Of a DNA stretch of 64,000 bases, positions 8,164 through 16,500 are shown in pieces. Position 1 is the stretch's first letter, and every line of letters begins with the position of its first letter. Under the pieces are notes generated by a model. The model worked only from the letters and a program-made list of their open reading frames with translations. It was not told the DNA's origin and searched no databases. The DNA lies in the NCBI RefSeq assembly GCF_003664255.1, contig NZ_RCCV01000001.1, positions 2,294,001 through 2,358,000 of the forward strand, given 5' to 3'. The position numbers and the translations under genes are program-made. This DNA comes from Micromonospora sp. M71_S20. Lineage in GTDB: Bacteria; Actinomycetota; Actinomycetes; Mycobacteriales; Micromonosporaceae.

Positions 8164-8883
8164 ATGACGCTGATCCTCCGCTCGGCCATCCTCAACGACA
8201 TCGGCCTGGTTCGCACCAACAACGAGGACTCCGCCCTCGCCGGTGACCGCCTCGTCGCGGTCGCGGACGGCATGGGCGGCCTGCCCGCGGGCGAGGTGGC
8301 GAGCGAGATCGTCATCCGCATCCTGGACGAGCTGAGCCCGCCGACCACCCCCGACGAGGCGGCCGGAGCGCTGCGCGCCGTGGTGAGCACCGCGAACCGC
8401 CGCATCCACGCCGCCATCACCGTCGACCCGGCGCGCGACGGCATGGGTACGACGCTGACCGCCGCCCTGCTCGCCGGGGACGCGCTGGTGCTGGCCCAGG
8501 TGGGCGACTCCCGCTGCTACCTGCTGCGCGACGGGGAGCTGACCCAGCTCACCCGCGACGACACCTTCGTCCAGGCGCTGGTGGACCAGGGGGCGCTCTC
8601 GCCCGAGCAGGCGCGGCACCACCCGCAGCGGTCCCTGGTGACCCGGGCGGTGCAGGGCTCGGACACTCCCCCGGCGATCGGGGTGCTCACGGTGGTGGCC
8701 GGCGACCGGCTGCTGCTGTGCAGCGACGGGCTCTCCGACTACGTCGAGGACGGCACGATCGCCGCCGCGCTGCACACGTACGGCGACCGCCACCAGTGCG
8801 GCGAGCAGCTCGTCAAGCTCGCCCACCAGGCCGGCGCGCCGGACAACGTGACCGTCGTGGTCTCGGACGTCGTCGCCGTCTGA
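8164..8883 (+). CDS. PP2C-type serine/threonine protein phosphatase
   Basis: 239 residues covering just the catalytic domain. Metal-binding motifs are in order: RTNNEDS (about 18-24), VADGMGGLPAGE, GMGTTLTAA, VGDSRCYLLRDG, CSDGLSDYV and DNVTVVV near the end, giving the Asp residues for two Mn/Mg ions. There is no membrane anchor, so it is cytosolic, unlike the membrane-bound PstP of the cell-division cluster. It stands alone between a LuxR regulator and the PadR operon. Confidence 0.93.
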   Translation: MTLILRSAILNDIGLVRTNNEDSALAGDRLVAVADGMGGLPAGEVASEIVIRILDELSPPTTPDEAAGALRAVVSTANRRIHAAITVDPARDGMGTTLTAALLAGDALVLAQVGDSRCYLLRDGELTQLTRDDTFVQALVDQGALSPEQARHHPQRSLVTRAVQGSDTPPAIGVLTVVAGDRLLLCSDGLSDYVEDGTIAAALHTYGDRHQCGEQLVKLAHQAGAPDNVTVVVSDVVAV

Positions 8884-8920
8884 GCTGGTCCCGGCTCCTG
8901 TCGCGGGCAGCCGCGGTCGT

Positions 8921-8957
8921 CTAGGTAGTTGTGCCACCTAGGTAGTGCCGCTATGTT
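8921..8957 (+). promoter_or_regulatory. PadR-operon promoter with repeated CTAGGTAGT operator
   Basis: TTGTGC (8929-8934) and TATGTT (8952-8957) are separated by 17 bp, giving a start near 8964, which is the GTG itself, so the mRNA appears leaderless. CTAGGTAGT occurs at 8921-8929 and 8938-8946, flanking the -35 box; the second includes the palindrome ACCTAGGT. Likely binding site of the PadR protein encoded next. Confidence 0.65.
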
Positions 8958-8963
8958 CGTCGG

Positions 8964-9305
8964 GTGGATTCCGACCGGCGCGGTCAGTGGCTGCGCGGGG
9001 TGCTCGACCTCTGCGTCCTGGCCCTGCTGCGCGAGGGCGAGTCCTACGGCTACCAGCTCGCCCAGGCGCTGGAGGCCGCCGGCATCGGCCCGATCCAGGG
9101 CGGCACGCTCTACCCGGTGCTGCTGCGCCTGCAACGCACCGGCCTGGTCACCGCCGAGTGGCGGGAGGGCGCGTCCGGGCCCGCCCGCAAGTACTACCGG
9201 CTCACCGACAGCGGGCGGGCGACCCTGCACGAGGGCGGCAGCGCCTGGCTCGCGTTCGTCGCCCCGGTGACCGGCCTCGTCACGAAGGAGGAGGTCGACG
9301 GATGA
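8964..9305 (+). CDS. PadR-family transcriptional regulator
   Basis: 113 residues. The PadR winged helix has LRGVLDLCVLALLREGESYGYQLAQ, then GGTLYPVLLRLQRTGLVTAEW and the wing RKYYRLTDSGRATL. PadR proteins repress efflux or ABC genes and are released by their drug or signal. GTG 8964 coincides with the predicted transcription start. It ends in an ATGA overlap with the ATPase gene, so regulator, ATPase and permease form one operon. Confidence 0.93.
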   Translation: MDSDRRGQWLRGVLDLCVLALLREGESYGYQLAQALEAAGIGPIQGGTLYPVLLRLQRTGLVTAEWREGASGPARKYYRLTDSGRATLHEGGSAWLAFVAPVTGLVTKEEVDG

Positions 9306-10120
9306 ACGCCGACGAGTGGCTGCGGGCGTTCGCGGCCGAGTTGGACCGGCGCCGGGTCCGGGCGGACGCCGCCCGGCACGTGGTCGCCGAGGCCGCCACG
9401 CACCTGCGCGACAGCGGGGGCGACCCGTGGGCCGTCTTCGGCCGACCGCACGACTACGCCGCCGCAATCGTCGAGACCATCGGCACCTCGCCCGGTCCGC
9501 GTCCCGGACCGGTCCGGCTGCACGCCCGGGGCATCACCAAGCGGTACGGGCGACGCACCGTCCTGCGCGACGCGTCGCTGACCGTCCGGGCCGGACAGAT
9601 CGCCGCCGTGATCGGGGCGAACGGCAGCGGCAAGAGCACCTTCCTGCGCGTCTGCGCCGGGTTGGTCTCCCCCGACGCCGGGGAGGTGACCGTCTCCGGC
9701 CGGGTCGGCTACTGCCCCCAGCAGGGCGGCACCGCCGACTTCCTGCTGCCCGACGAGCACTTCGTGCTGATCGGCGCCGGCCGGGGCGTGGCCCGTGGGC
9801 CGGCCCGCCGCGCCGGCCGGGCGGCGGCCCGCCACCTCGGCTGGGAGACCGAGGGCGACGTCCTCGCCCGCGACCTCTCCGGCGGCACCCGGCAGAAGCT
9901 GAACCTGACGATGTCCACCCTCAGCGAGCCGGACGTGCTGCTGCTCGACGAGCCCTACCAGGGCTTCGACCGGGGCACGTACGTCAACTTCTGGGACCAG
10001 CTCGCCCGGCTGCGCGACGAGGGACGGGCGATCGTCGTGGTGACCCACCTGCTCAACCAGCTCGACCGGGTCGACCTGGTGCTCGACCTGACCCCGGCCA
10101 CCCAGGGAGGGCGTGCGTGA
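9302..10120 (+). CDS. ABC transporter ATP-binding protein with N-terminal HAAS-like helical domain
   Basis: 272 residues. Residues 1-62 are not part of an ABC domain: WLRAFAAELDRRRV, RHVVAEAATHL and WAVFGRPHDYAAAIVE follow the pattern of HAAS-type helical signalling modules that usually accompany PadR regulators as separate proteins. The ABC domain follows: Walker A GANGSGKS (105-112), signature LSGGT (192-196), Walker B VLLLDEP (212-218) and the switch His in VVVTHLL. It pairs with the next gene's permease. The fused module suggests PadR-linked control built into the ATPase. ATGA overlap with padR. Confidence 0.9.
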   Translation: MNADEWLRAFAAELDRRRVRADAARHVVAEAATHLRDSGGDPWAVFGRPHDYAAAIVETIGTSPGPRPGPVRLHARGITKRYGRRTVLRDASLTVRAGQIAAVIGANGSGKSTFLRVCAGLVSPDAGEVTVSGRVGYCPQQGGTADFLLPDEHFVLIGAGRGVARGPARRAGRAAARHLGWETEGDVLARDLSGGTRQKLNLTMSTLSEPDVLLLDEPYQGFDRGTYVNFWDQLARLRDEGRAIVVVTHLLNQLDRVDLVLDLTPATQGGRA

Positions 10121-10809
10121 ACCGCCTCGTCACCGTCGCCGAGATGACCCTGCGGGAGCTGCTGCGCCGTCGGGGCGTGCTCCTGCTGCTGCTGTTGATG
10201 CCGCTGGCGTTCTGGCTGATCCGGCGGGACTCCCACGTCGGGCAGTCGGTGCGTTCGCTGCTGCTCGGCATCAGCTGGGCCGTCAGCACCGCCGCCCTCT
10301 TCGCCACCGGCGCGGCCCGCGAGCTGGAGCCCCGGCTGCGGCTGGCCGGCTACCGCCCGCACGATCTCTACCTCGGCCGGATGCTCGGCCTGTGGGCGGC
10401 CGGGCTCATCCTCTCCGTGCCGTTCTTCGTGCTCACCGTCGTCGACGCGCCCGAGCTGCGGCACGGCGGGGTGGCGGTGGCGATGCTCTGCTGCGTGGGG
10501 GTGGCCGCGCCGTTCGGAATGCTGATCGGCGCGCTGCTCCCCCGCGAGCTGGAGGGGACGCTGCTGCTGCTCACCGTGGTGGCGGTGCAGATGCTGATCG
10601 ACCCCGCCGGCACCGGCGCCAAACTGACCCCGTTCTGGTCCAGCCGGGAGATCGCCACCTGGGCGGTGGACCACACCGACTCCGGATACCTGACGCGGGG
10701 GTCGCTGCACGGGCTGGCCGTCACCGCGCTGCTGATCGCCACCGTGGCGGCCGTGTTCAGCGTCCGGCTGCGCCGCCGCCGGCACCTGCGGCACCTGCCG
10801 ATCGGCTGA
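10117..10809 (+). CDS. ABC transporter permease
   Basis: 230 residues with six hydrophobic segments (about 20-28, 47-68, 94-110, 120-140, 145-165, 200-220) and no large extracellular domain, typical of ABC-2-type permeases in small PadR-linked exporters. It starts at GTG in a GTGA overlap with the ATPase gene, so the pair is translationally coupled. Substrate unknown; by family it would be a lipid, peptide or drug exporter. Confidence 0.82.
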   Translation: MNRLVTVAEMTLRELLRRRGVLLLLLLMPLAFWLIRRDSHVGQSVRSLLLGISWAVSTAALFATGAARELEPRLRLAGYRPHDLYLGRMLGLWAAGLILSVPFFVLTVVDAPELRHGGVAVAMLCCVGVAAPFGMLIGALLPRELEGTLLLLTVVAVQMLIDPAGTGAKLTPFWSSREIATWAVDHTDSGYLTRGSLHGLAVTALLIATVAAVFSVRLRRRRHLRHLPIG

Positions 10810-10875
10810 CCGCCCGCCGGTCGGTCACCGGCGATTGCGGTTGCGGCGACCGCCGGGCCGGGATGGGATGGGCGG

Positions 10876-12075
10876 ATGACCGTCCGCCGGGTGAACGCCG
10901 AGGAAAGACTGTCCACCAGCTTCGCGCTCGGCGCGTACGCCTTCGAGGCGTCGCCGCGCAGCGCGGCCCGTGCGGAGGAGTTCCGCGGCTACCTGCCCTA
11001 CAACGAGGGCAACCGGACACTGGTCGTCGAGGAGGGGCGCACCACGCTGGCCGCCGCCTCGGCGATCCCGATGCGGCAGAACCTGCGCGGCGAGGTGCTG
11101 CCGATGGCCGGCGTCGCCGGGGTCGCCACCCACCCGCTGGCCCGCCGGCGCGGGCACGTACGCTCCCTGCTGCACCGGCTCCTCGACGAGATGCGCGACG
11201 AGGGGCACCAGCTCAGCGCGCTCTACCCGTTCCGGCCGTCGTTCTACGCCCGGTTCGGCTACGTGGGGCTGCCGAAGCCGCGTACGGTCACGTTCTCGCC
11301 GGCCGACCTGGGCGAGCTGCTCAACGCCGACCTGCCCGGCGAGGTGGGCTGGGAGCGGATCGGCGAGGGCTACCGGGACTGGCGCGCGTTCACCGAGCGG
11401 TGCCTGAACGAGCGGCACGGCTTCGCGATCTTCCCCGGCTACCGGGACGTGGGCTTGCGCGACCGCGACGAGCACTGGCTGCTGACGGCCCGCACGGGCG
11501 GTACGGTCACCGGCGCGGTGCTCTACCGCATCGACGACCACGGTGGCACGCTCGCCGCCGGCGACCTGCTCGCCGCCGACCCGCTCGCCCGGGCGCTGAT
11601 GTTGCAGTTCTTCGGCCGGCACGTCGACCAGGTGGAGCGGGTGACCGTCCAGGTGCCCGTCGACGAGGTGCCGGAACTGTGGCTGACCGACCTGGCCGTG
11701 CACGTCGAGGCGCGGGTGGCCCGACCGAGCTACTCCGCGCCGATGGCCCGGCTGCTGTCGGTCGACGCGCTGGCCGGGCTGCCCGTCGGGCTGGGTCGGG
11801 TGCGGGTGGAGCTGACCGGCGACCGGTGGCTCGCCGGGTCGTACCTGCTGGACGGCACGACCGGCGTGCTGGAGCTGGTCACCGGTGCCGCCGCCACCGT
11901 CGGCTCGCCGCCGACCGCCACGCTGACCGCCGCCGGCCTCTCCGCCCTGGCGTACGGGGTCCTGGACCCGGTCGAGGTGGGCCTGCGGGGGTTGGGCGAC
12001 GTGTCGACGGACGCGGCGGCGGAACTGCGCCGCCTCTTCCCCCGCCAGCACCCGTACGTCTTCGCCGACTTCTGA
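10876..12075 (+). CDS. Eis-family GNAT N-acetyltransferase
   Basis: 399 residues, the usual length of Eis. The first GNAT domain has the acetyl-CoA loop VATHPLARRRGHVRSLL (about 83-99) and PFRPSFYARFGYVG, whose Tyr124 corresponds to the general acid of Mycobacterium Eis. A second degenerate GNAT unit and an SCP2-like C-terminal domain follow. The chain ends in FADF; in Eis the C-terminal Phe carboxylate completes the active site, and that residue is conserved. Eis enzymes acetylate aminoglycosides and lysines at several positions; the physiological substrate here is unknown. Confidence 0.9.
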   Translation: MTVRRVNAEERLSTSFALGAYAFEASPRSAARAEEFRGYLPYNEGNRTLVVEEGRTTLAAASAIPMRQNLRGEVLPMAGVAGVATHPLARRRGHVRSLLHRLLDEMRDEGHQLSALYPFRPSFYARFGYVGLPKPRTVTFSPADLGELLNADLPGEVGWERIGEGYRDWRAFTERCLNERHGFAIFPGYRDVGLRDRDEHWLLTARTGGTVTGAVLYRIDDHGGTLAAGDLLAADPLARALMLQFFGRHVDQVERVTVQVPVDEVPELWLTDLAVHVEARVARPSYSAPMARLLSVDALAGLPVGLGRVRVELTGDRWLAGSYLLDGTTGVLELVTGAAATVGSPPTATLTAAGLSALAYGVLDPVEVGLRGLGDVSTDAAAELRRLFPRQHPYVFADF

Positions 12076-12100
12076 CCCGCCCACCGTGCGGCGTGGGTCA
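12073..12100. terminator. Bidirectional terminator formed by two stop codons
   Basis: TGACCCGC and GCG-TGGGTCA pair as an 8-bp stem (one G-T) whose outer bases are the TGA of the Eis-like gene and the TGA of the convergent epimerase gene. The 22-base gap is therefore fully used as a hairpin. Confidence 0.6.
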
Positions 12101-13180
12101 GTAGGGGTTGCCGTGGCCGGCGGGGCGGCCGCGTAGCAGGGCGGTGGGGCGGCCCGGGAGGTGGCGGGCCGCCGACATCGGCGGGCTGGCGGTGTGCGCG
12201 CCGTCGGCCATACCGGCGAAGAGTTCCTTCAGGGCGCTGAGCGCGTCGTGGCGCGGGTGCCAGCCCAGCTCCGACTCGGCGCGCTCGCTCGACATCAGCG
12301 GCGCGTGCAGCGCCAGCTCCACCCAGCCGGCGTCGATCGGTTGCAGCCGCGCCCGCCAGGTCAGGGCGGCGGCGACGCGCAGCACCAGGGCGGCGACGGG
12401 CACCGTCCAGCCGTGGAAGTGCCGGGCCACCAGCTCCGGGGTCAGCACCGGGTCCGTGGCGACGTTGAACGCGCCGCGCGCGTCACCGAGGACCGCCCGG
12501 GCGTACGCGTCGGCGACGTCGTCGGTGTGCACCGCCTGCATCCGCAGCCGCCGGTTCGTCGGCACCAGCGGGATCCGGCCGAAGCGCAGCAGCCGGACGG
12601 GCGCGAACGGGCCGAGGAAGTAGCGGGTGATCTCGGTGGCCGCCGCCCGCTGGAAGTTCAGTCCGGGCCGCAGCCGCACCACCCGCAGCCCCGGGTGCTC
12701 CCGCTCGGCGCGGTCGAGCAGCGCCTCCACCTCGGCCTTGTCCCGGCTGTACGACGAGCCGGGCACCCCGGTCGCCGGCCAGCGCTCGGAGACCGGGTGG
12801 TCCTTCGGGCCGGGCGCGTAGACGCCGACCGACGACGCGTACACCAGGGCCGGCACGCCGGCGCGGACCACGGCGTCGATCACGGCCGCGCTGCCGCCCA
12901 CGTTGGTCCGGTGCAGCACCCGCTGGTCGTGGCTGGGCTGGATCTGCCAGGCCAGGTGCACCACCGCGTCGGCCCCGGCGAAGACCTCGGCGAGCTGGTC
13001 GGCCGCGCCGGGCAGGCCGACGTCGCAGGAGTGCCACTCCACCTGGTCGTACGGCTCGCCGCAGTCAGGCCCGGGCAGCCGGCGGGCCACCCCGGCGAGG
13101 TCCACTCCGCGTTCCCGCCGCAGCCGGCGCAACAGGGCGGTGCCCGCGTTGCCGGTCGCCCCCACCACCACGATCCGCAT
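12098..13180 (-). CDS. NAD-dependent epimerase/dehydratase (extended SDR)
   Basis: 360 residues. The N-terminus MRIVVVGATGNAGTALLRRL is an NAD(P)-binding Rossmann motif (GxxGxxG). VVHLAWQ and the YASSVGVYAPG segment correspond to the Ser of extended SDRs; the catalytic YxxxK appears as YSRDK. The C-terminal part carries LLRFGRIPLVPTNRRLRMQAVHTDDVADA, typical of the 'NAD-dependent epimerase' group without known substrate. It ends convergent with the Eis-like gene and could be involved in sugar or lipid metabolism. Confidence 0.85.
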   Translation of the reverse strand: MRIVVVGATGNAGTALLRRLRRERGVDLAGVARRLPGPDCGEPYDQVEWHSCDVGLPGAADQLAEVFAGADAVVHLAWQIQPSHDQRVLHRTNVGGSAAVIDAVVRAGVPALVYASSVGVYAPGPKDHPVSERWPATGVPGSSYSRDKAEVEALLDRAEREHPGLRVVRLRPGLNFQRAAATEITRYFLGPFAPVRLLRFGRIPLVPTNRRLRMQAVHTDDVADAYARAVLGDARGAFNVATDPVLTPELVARHFHGWTVPVAALVLRVAAALTWRARLQPIDAGWVELALHAPLMSSERAESELGWHPRHDALSALKELFAGMADGAHTASPPMSAARHLPGRPTALLRGRPAGHGNPY

Positions 13181-13276
13181 GCCCGTCCCGTACCCGGTCA
13201 GGCGCGAGTCAATCGCGGCACGCGGCCGCGGACCCGGCTGTCGGCGCCTGCGGATCCGCGCCGCCGATCGCCGCCG

Positions 13277-13579
13277 TCAGGGGCGGGGCGCGTGACGGAC
13301 CCAGTTCTTCTGCCCGCCCCGGCGGCGACCCTGCGAGGCGGCCAGGCAGCGCGGGCAGATCCGGCCGACCGGGTCCGCCTCGGTGAGCACGTCCGTCGAG
13401 GTGTACTCGAACCGCACGTGCGGGAAGCGGCGCAGCCGGGTCCGGCTGAGCGGGAGCCCGCAGACGGTCTGGTTCTGCCCGGGCAGCCAGGCGTGCACCT
13501 CGCCGGCCGGCTCCCGTACGCCGTCCGGGCCGGTTCCCTCGCTGGAGGCCGCCACGGCCGGGGTGCTGCTCATCCTCAT
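13277..13579 (-). CDS. Small conserved actinobacterial protein with CxxC motif
   Basis: About 100 residues. EVHAWLPGQNQTVCGLPLSR and VGRICPRCLAA are the recognisable parts; three Cys (VCG and CPRC) could form an incomplete zinc site. No membrane segment. The start is uncertain between 13579, 13573 and an upstream GTG, none having a strong ribosome site. I recognise the HAWLPGQ...CGLPLSR pattern as a recurring actinomycete small protein but know no function. Confidence 0.65.
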   Translation of the reverse strand: MRMSSTPAVAASSEGTGPDGVREPAGEVHAWLPGQNQTVCGLPLSRTRLRRFPHVRFEYTSTDVLTEADPVGRICPRCLAASQGRRRGGQKNWVRHAPRP

Positions 13580-13665
13580 ACGGACACGGTTCCCCCACGC
13601 CGCCCCGCCCATGCCTGCCGCGTCGGTGCGGGCGACGACACGGGCGGGCCCGGAGCGGCCGGCGG

Positions 13666-14157
13666 TCAGCCGCGCCGGGCAAGCAGGGCGGCGACCAGGC
13701 AGGCGAACGCGGCCACCGAGGAGAGCGTGCGGACGAGGTTCCCGCGTACCCAGGCCGCCTCGAACCAGGCCCGCACCCCGGCCAGGTCGGCGATCTGGTC
13801 CACCGGGCCGGCGGCCTCCAGCCGTTCGTTCAGCGGCACGTTGAGGCGCGCGGTCACCCCGACGGTGACCAGGTAGCAGGCCAGCGCGGCGACGGTCCAG
13901 ACCAGGACGGGGCCGCCCCGGTCCAGGTGCGCGGCGGCGGCCACGGCGAGCAGCAGCGGCGCGCCGAGGAAGGCGCCCAGGAACCAGCCGTTGAGGATCC
14001 TCCGGTTGATCGACTGCATGGTGCCGACCAGCGTCCGGCCGTCGGTGGCGGCCAGGCCCGGCATGACCGCGCAGGTGAACGCGAAGAACAGCCCCGCCAC
14101 CAGCCCGGTGGTCAGGGTCGCCCCGGCCAGGGCGACGGTACGGATCGTCTCGGTCAT
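13666..14157 (-). CDS. DUF1772 (anthrone oxygenase-like) membrane protein
   Basis: 163 residues with four transmembrane helices (about 8-30, 60-80, 85-105, 140-160). TTGLVAGLFFAFTCAVMPGL and INRRILNGWFLGAFLGAP are the DUF1772 pattern; LNVPLNERLEAAG and FEAAWVRGNLVRTL follow. Some family members are anthrone oxygenases in polyketide pathways, but most are unlinked to any pathway, as here. GGAGG upstream supports the ATG at 14157, shortening the frame that begins at 14280. Confidence 0.85.
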   Translation of the reverse strand: MTETIRTVALAGATLTTGLVAGLFFAFTCAVMPGLAATDGRTLVGTMQSINRRILNGWFLGAFLGAPLLLAVAAAAHLDRGGPVLVWTVAALACYLVTVGVTARLNVPLNERLEAAGPVDQIADLAGVRAWFEAAWVRGNLVRTLSSVAAFACLVAALLARRG

Positions 14158-14392
14158 CGGTGGTCCTCCCCCGTCGTCGTCCCACCAGTCAACCGGGCGC
14201 TGCCCCTCCCGCCCATGGCCGAGCCGCTCGCCCCCATAAGCACGCGTCCACTGGGCTGTCACCCGAGACGGGGAGTTCAACCGCCGCCGGTGCCCGGCTG
14301 AACGGGCGCGGATTCGTCAACGCGACCTTGTGCACATCCGCGCGATGCCACACCATGCCGATGTTCATCGATATCGGCGAGAGGGCGGAGAC

Positions 14393-15715
14393 GTGACCAG
14401 AGTGAGCGCGTGGGGTCGACTGCGGGCGATCGGAGTAGCGGCAGGAGTCCTGCTCGGGATCGCGGTCGTTCCGGCGCAGCCGGCGTCCGCGCAGGCCGGG
14501 GCGATGGTCCAGCCGGTGGGTGGGCGGGTCACGGGGGTGCTCGCGAACAGGTGTGGCGCCACCGACAGCGATCACTACGGGGTGGACATCGCGGGCAACA
14601 GCGGGATGGCGATCGGGGCGGCGTACCCGGGCACGGTGGCCTTCGCGGGTTGGACCTCGGGTGGGGGCAACATGGTGACGCTGTCGCACGCCGGTGGCTA
14701 CCAGACCCGGTACCTGCACATGGTGCGGGCGGCGTCGGTCGCCGTGGGGCAGCAGGTCGGGCAGGGGCAGGTGCTCGGGCACGTCGGCAGTACCGGCAAC
14801 TCCACGGGCCCGCACCTGCACTTCGAGATCCGCCGCCACGGCGCGGTCTACGACATCCGCCCGGCGTACGTCTGCGGCAGCACGGTCACCAAGGGCGCCC
14901 CGATCAACCTCCCGTTCGCCGACCTGCCGCCGGTCAACGCCGCTCCCGACCGGGTCCTGGTGGTGCGCACCGACGGGACGCTCGCGGCCAAGGAGTCGCT
15001 GAACGGGACCGTGCACGAACTCAAGACCAACGTCACCAGGGTCTCCGCCGACCGCGACCGCGTCGCCGTGATCAGCACGAACGGGGCCGCCGAGGTGAAG
15101 GTCGGCGGCCTCACCGCCGGCTGGGTGACGCTGTTCCACAACGCCAGGGACGTCGTCGTCGACGGTGACCGCTACGTCGTGCTCGGCACCGACGGCAGGG
15201 CCTGGGCCAAGGACGGCCTCTACAGCACGAACTGGGCCCACATCTCGAGCAACACGACCGTGATCGACGCGGCCGACGGTCGGATCGGGGTCATCGAGAA
15301 CGGCGTCGCGAAGGTCAAGGAAGGGCCGATCAACGCGTCCTGGCACACCGTCGCGGCCAGCGCGACCGACCTGTCCCTCGACGGGGCCCGGATCGGCGTC
15401 GTCGAGGGCGGCACGGCCAAGGTCAAGGAAGGGCCGCTCAACGCGGCCTGGGTGAACCAGGCCGCGGGCCGGCAGGTCGTCGTCGAGGGCTACCGGATCG
15501 CGGTACGGGACGACAGCGGCAACGCCTACGTGAAGGCCGGCCCGCTCAACGGAAGCTGGGACCACGTCGCCACCGGCGCCACGGATCTCGACGTCGCCGG
15601 CAACCGGGTCGCCGTGGTGTCCGGCGGCTGGGCCCGGGTGAAGGAACCGAACCTGAACTCGTACTGGGTGGACGTCGTCGTCAACGCCCGGCAGGTGGCC
15701 CTCGCCAACCAGTGA
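14393..15715 (+). CDS. Secreted M23 metallopeptidase with C-terminal beta-propeller-like repeats
   Basis: 440 residues. A signal peptide ends near PAQPASA (about residue 34). The M23 domain (40-165) has zinc ligands in HYGVDIAG and GPHLHFEI (HxH) and the SGGGNMVTLSHAGGY core, as in LytM/lysostaphin endopeptidases that cut peptidoglycan cross-bridges. Residues 185-440 form about six repeats of roughly 40 residues in which KVKEGP or VKAGPLN alternates with strand-rich stretches, probably a propeller or lectin-like binding unit. The start is GTG 14393; the in-frame ATG at 14330 would put 21 residues before the signal peptide. Confidence 0.9.
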   Translation: MTRVSAWGRLRAIGVAAGVLLGIAVVPAQPASAQAGAMVQPVGGRVTGVLANRCGATDSDHYGVDIAGNSGMAIGAAYPGTVAFAGWTSGGGNMVTLSHAGGYQTRYLHMVRAASVAVGQQVGQGQVLGHVGSTGNSTGPHLHFEIRRHGAVYDIRPAYVCGSTVTKGAPINLPFADLPPVNAAPDRVLVVRTDGTLAAKESLNGTVHELKTNVTRVSADRDRVAVISTNGAAEVKVGGLTAGWVTLFHNARDVVVDGDRYVVLGTDGRAWAKDGLYSTNWAHISSNTTVIDAADGRIGVIENGVAKVKEGPINASWHTVAASATDLSLDGARIGVVEGGTAKVKEGPLNAAWVNQAAGRQVVVEGYRIAVRDDSGNAYVKAGPLNGSWDHVATGATDLDVAGNRVAVVSGGWARVKEPNLNSYWVDVVVNARQVALANQ

Positions 15716-15719
15716 CGCC

Positions 15720-15745
15720 CCACCTGAGGGAGAGCGCACAGGTGG
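15720..15745. terminator. Bidirectional terminator after the M23 gene
   Basis: CCACCTG (15720-15726) pairs with CAGGTGG (15739-15745) in the 30-base gap between convergent genes. Confidence 0.6.
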
Positions 15746-16000
15746 TCAGGAGGCGGGACGGGGGTGGGCCCAGGCCGTGAAGCGGTCGGCCAGGTCGACG
15801 CGGGGACCGCCGCCGTCCAGCTCGGCGAGCTGGGCGGCGGCCTCGACCTGGAGGGTGGCGAGGTGGACCAGCAGGGCGGTCCGGTCGGTCCGGTACTCGC
15901 CGAGCAGGCGCAGCTTCGCCGCCGAGCAGGGCCAGGCGATCCCGCAGGCCGCGCAGCGCCAGGTCGGGCGGGACGGTACGTGGTCGCGTCGCCGGGTCAC
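15746..16000 (-). CDS. Small WxCxxCGxxWPC protein
   Basis: 84 residues. The motif WRCAACGIAWPCSAAKLRLLGEY gives three Cys, then a helix-rich part TALLVHLATLQVEAAAQLAEL and WAHPRP. Proteins with this motif are widespread in Micromonosporaceae next to XRE/DUF397 genes and are sometimes labelled 'flavin reductase' without a flavin-binding motif; I do not support that label. It starts at GTG in a GTGA overlap with the preceding gene. Confidence 0.75.
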   Translation of the reverse strand: MTRRRDHVPSRPTWRCAACGIAWPCSAAKLRLLGEYRTDRTALLVHLATLQVEAAAQLAELDGGGPRVDLADRFTAWAHPRPAS

Positions 16001-16257
16001 CGCGACGGCACCCTGACGACGGTCGCCCGGTCCAGCCGGACGGAGGCGTACCGCTCGCGCGGTCGCAGCGTGCCGTCCGGGTTCAGCTCCCGGCCGCGCA
16101 GCTCGACCCACTCCGCGCCCTGGAACGGGCCCCGGTCGAGGACCTCGGTGACGTACATCGTGAGGGCCCCGACGCCGAACCGGTAGGAGTCCTCCGGGAC
16201 GCGGATCACCTCGCCCGGCGCGATGGCGCGCTCCCCGCGCGGCCTGTCGACCGTCAC
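15997..16257 (-). CDS. Small hypothetical protein coupled to the WPC protein
   Basis: 86 residues, beta-rich: GEVIRVPEDSYRFGVGALTMYVTEVLD, WVELRGRELNPDG, RERYASVRLDRATVVR. The start is GTG 16257, preceded by GGGAGGAAG. The frame runs on upstream to 16824 but would then be antisense to the XRE gene, so the short form is right. It overlaps the next gene by four bases, forming a two-gene unit divergent from the XRE/DUF397 pair. Function unknown. Confidence 0.75.
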   Translation of the reverse strand: MTVDRPRGERAIAPGEVIRVPEDSYRFGVGALTMYVTEVLDRGPFQGAEWVELRGRELNPDGTLRPRERYASVRLDRATVVRVPSR

Positions 16258-16500
16258 GTCTTCCTCCCGCCCGTCGGCCGGCCCGTCACGTGGAAGGGGG
16301 CCACCCACGGACGCCCGCCCGGGGCGGCCCCCGCGAGGACCACCCCCGGCCAACGCTCCACGAGCGGCCCTCGCTGGTGACACTCTGCTGTGGAGGCGAC
16401 TACGCTCGGAAGGCTCCGCGCGCGTCCGGGCCGGGCTGGCCGAGCCCACGCCCGACGGGTGGCGCAGTGGGTAGTCGATCTTCAAACTGGGAGGCCCTGA

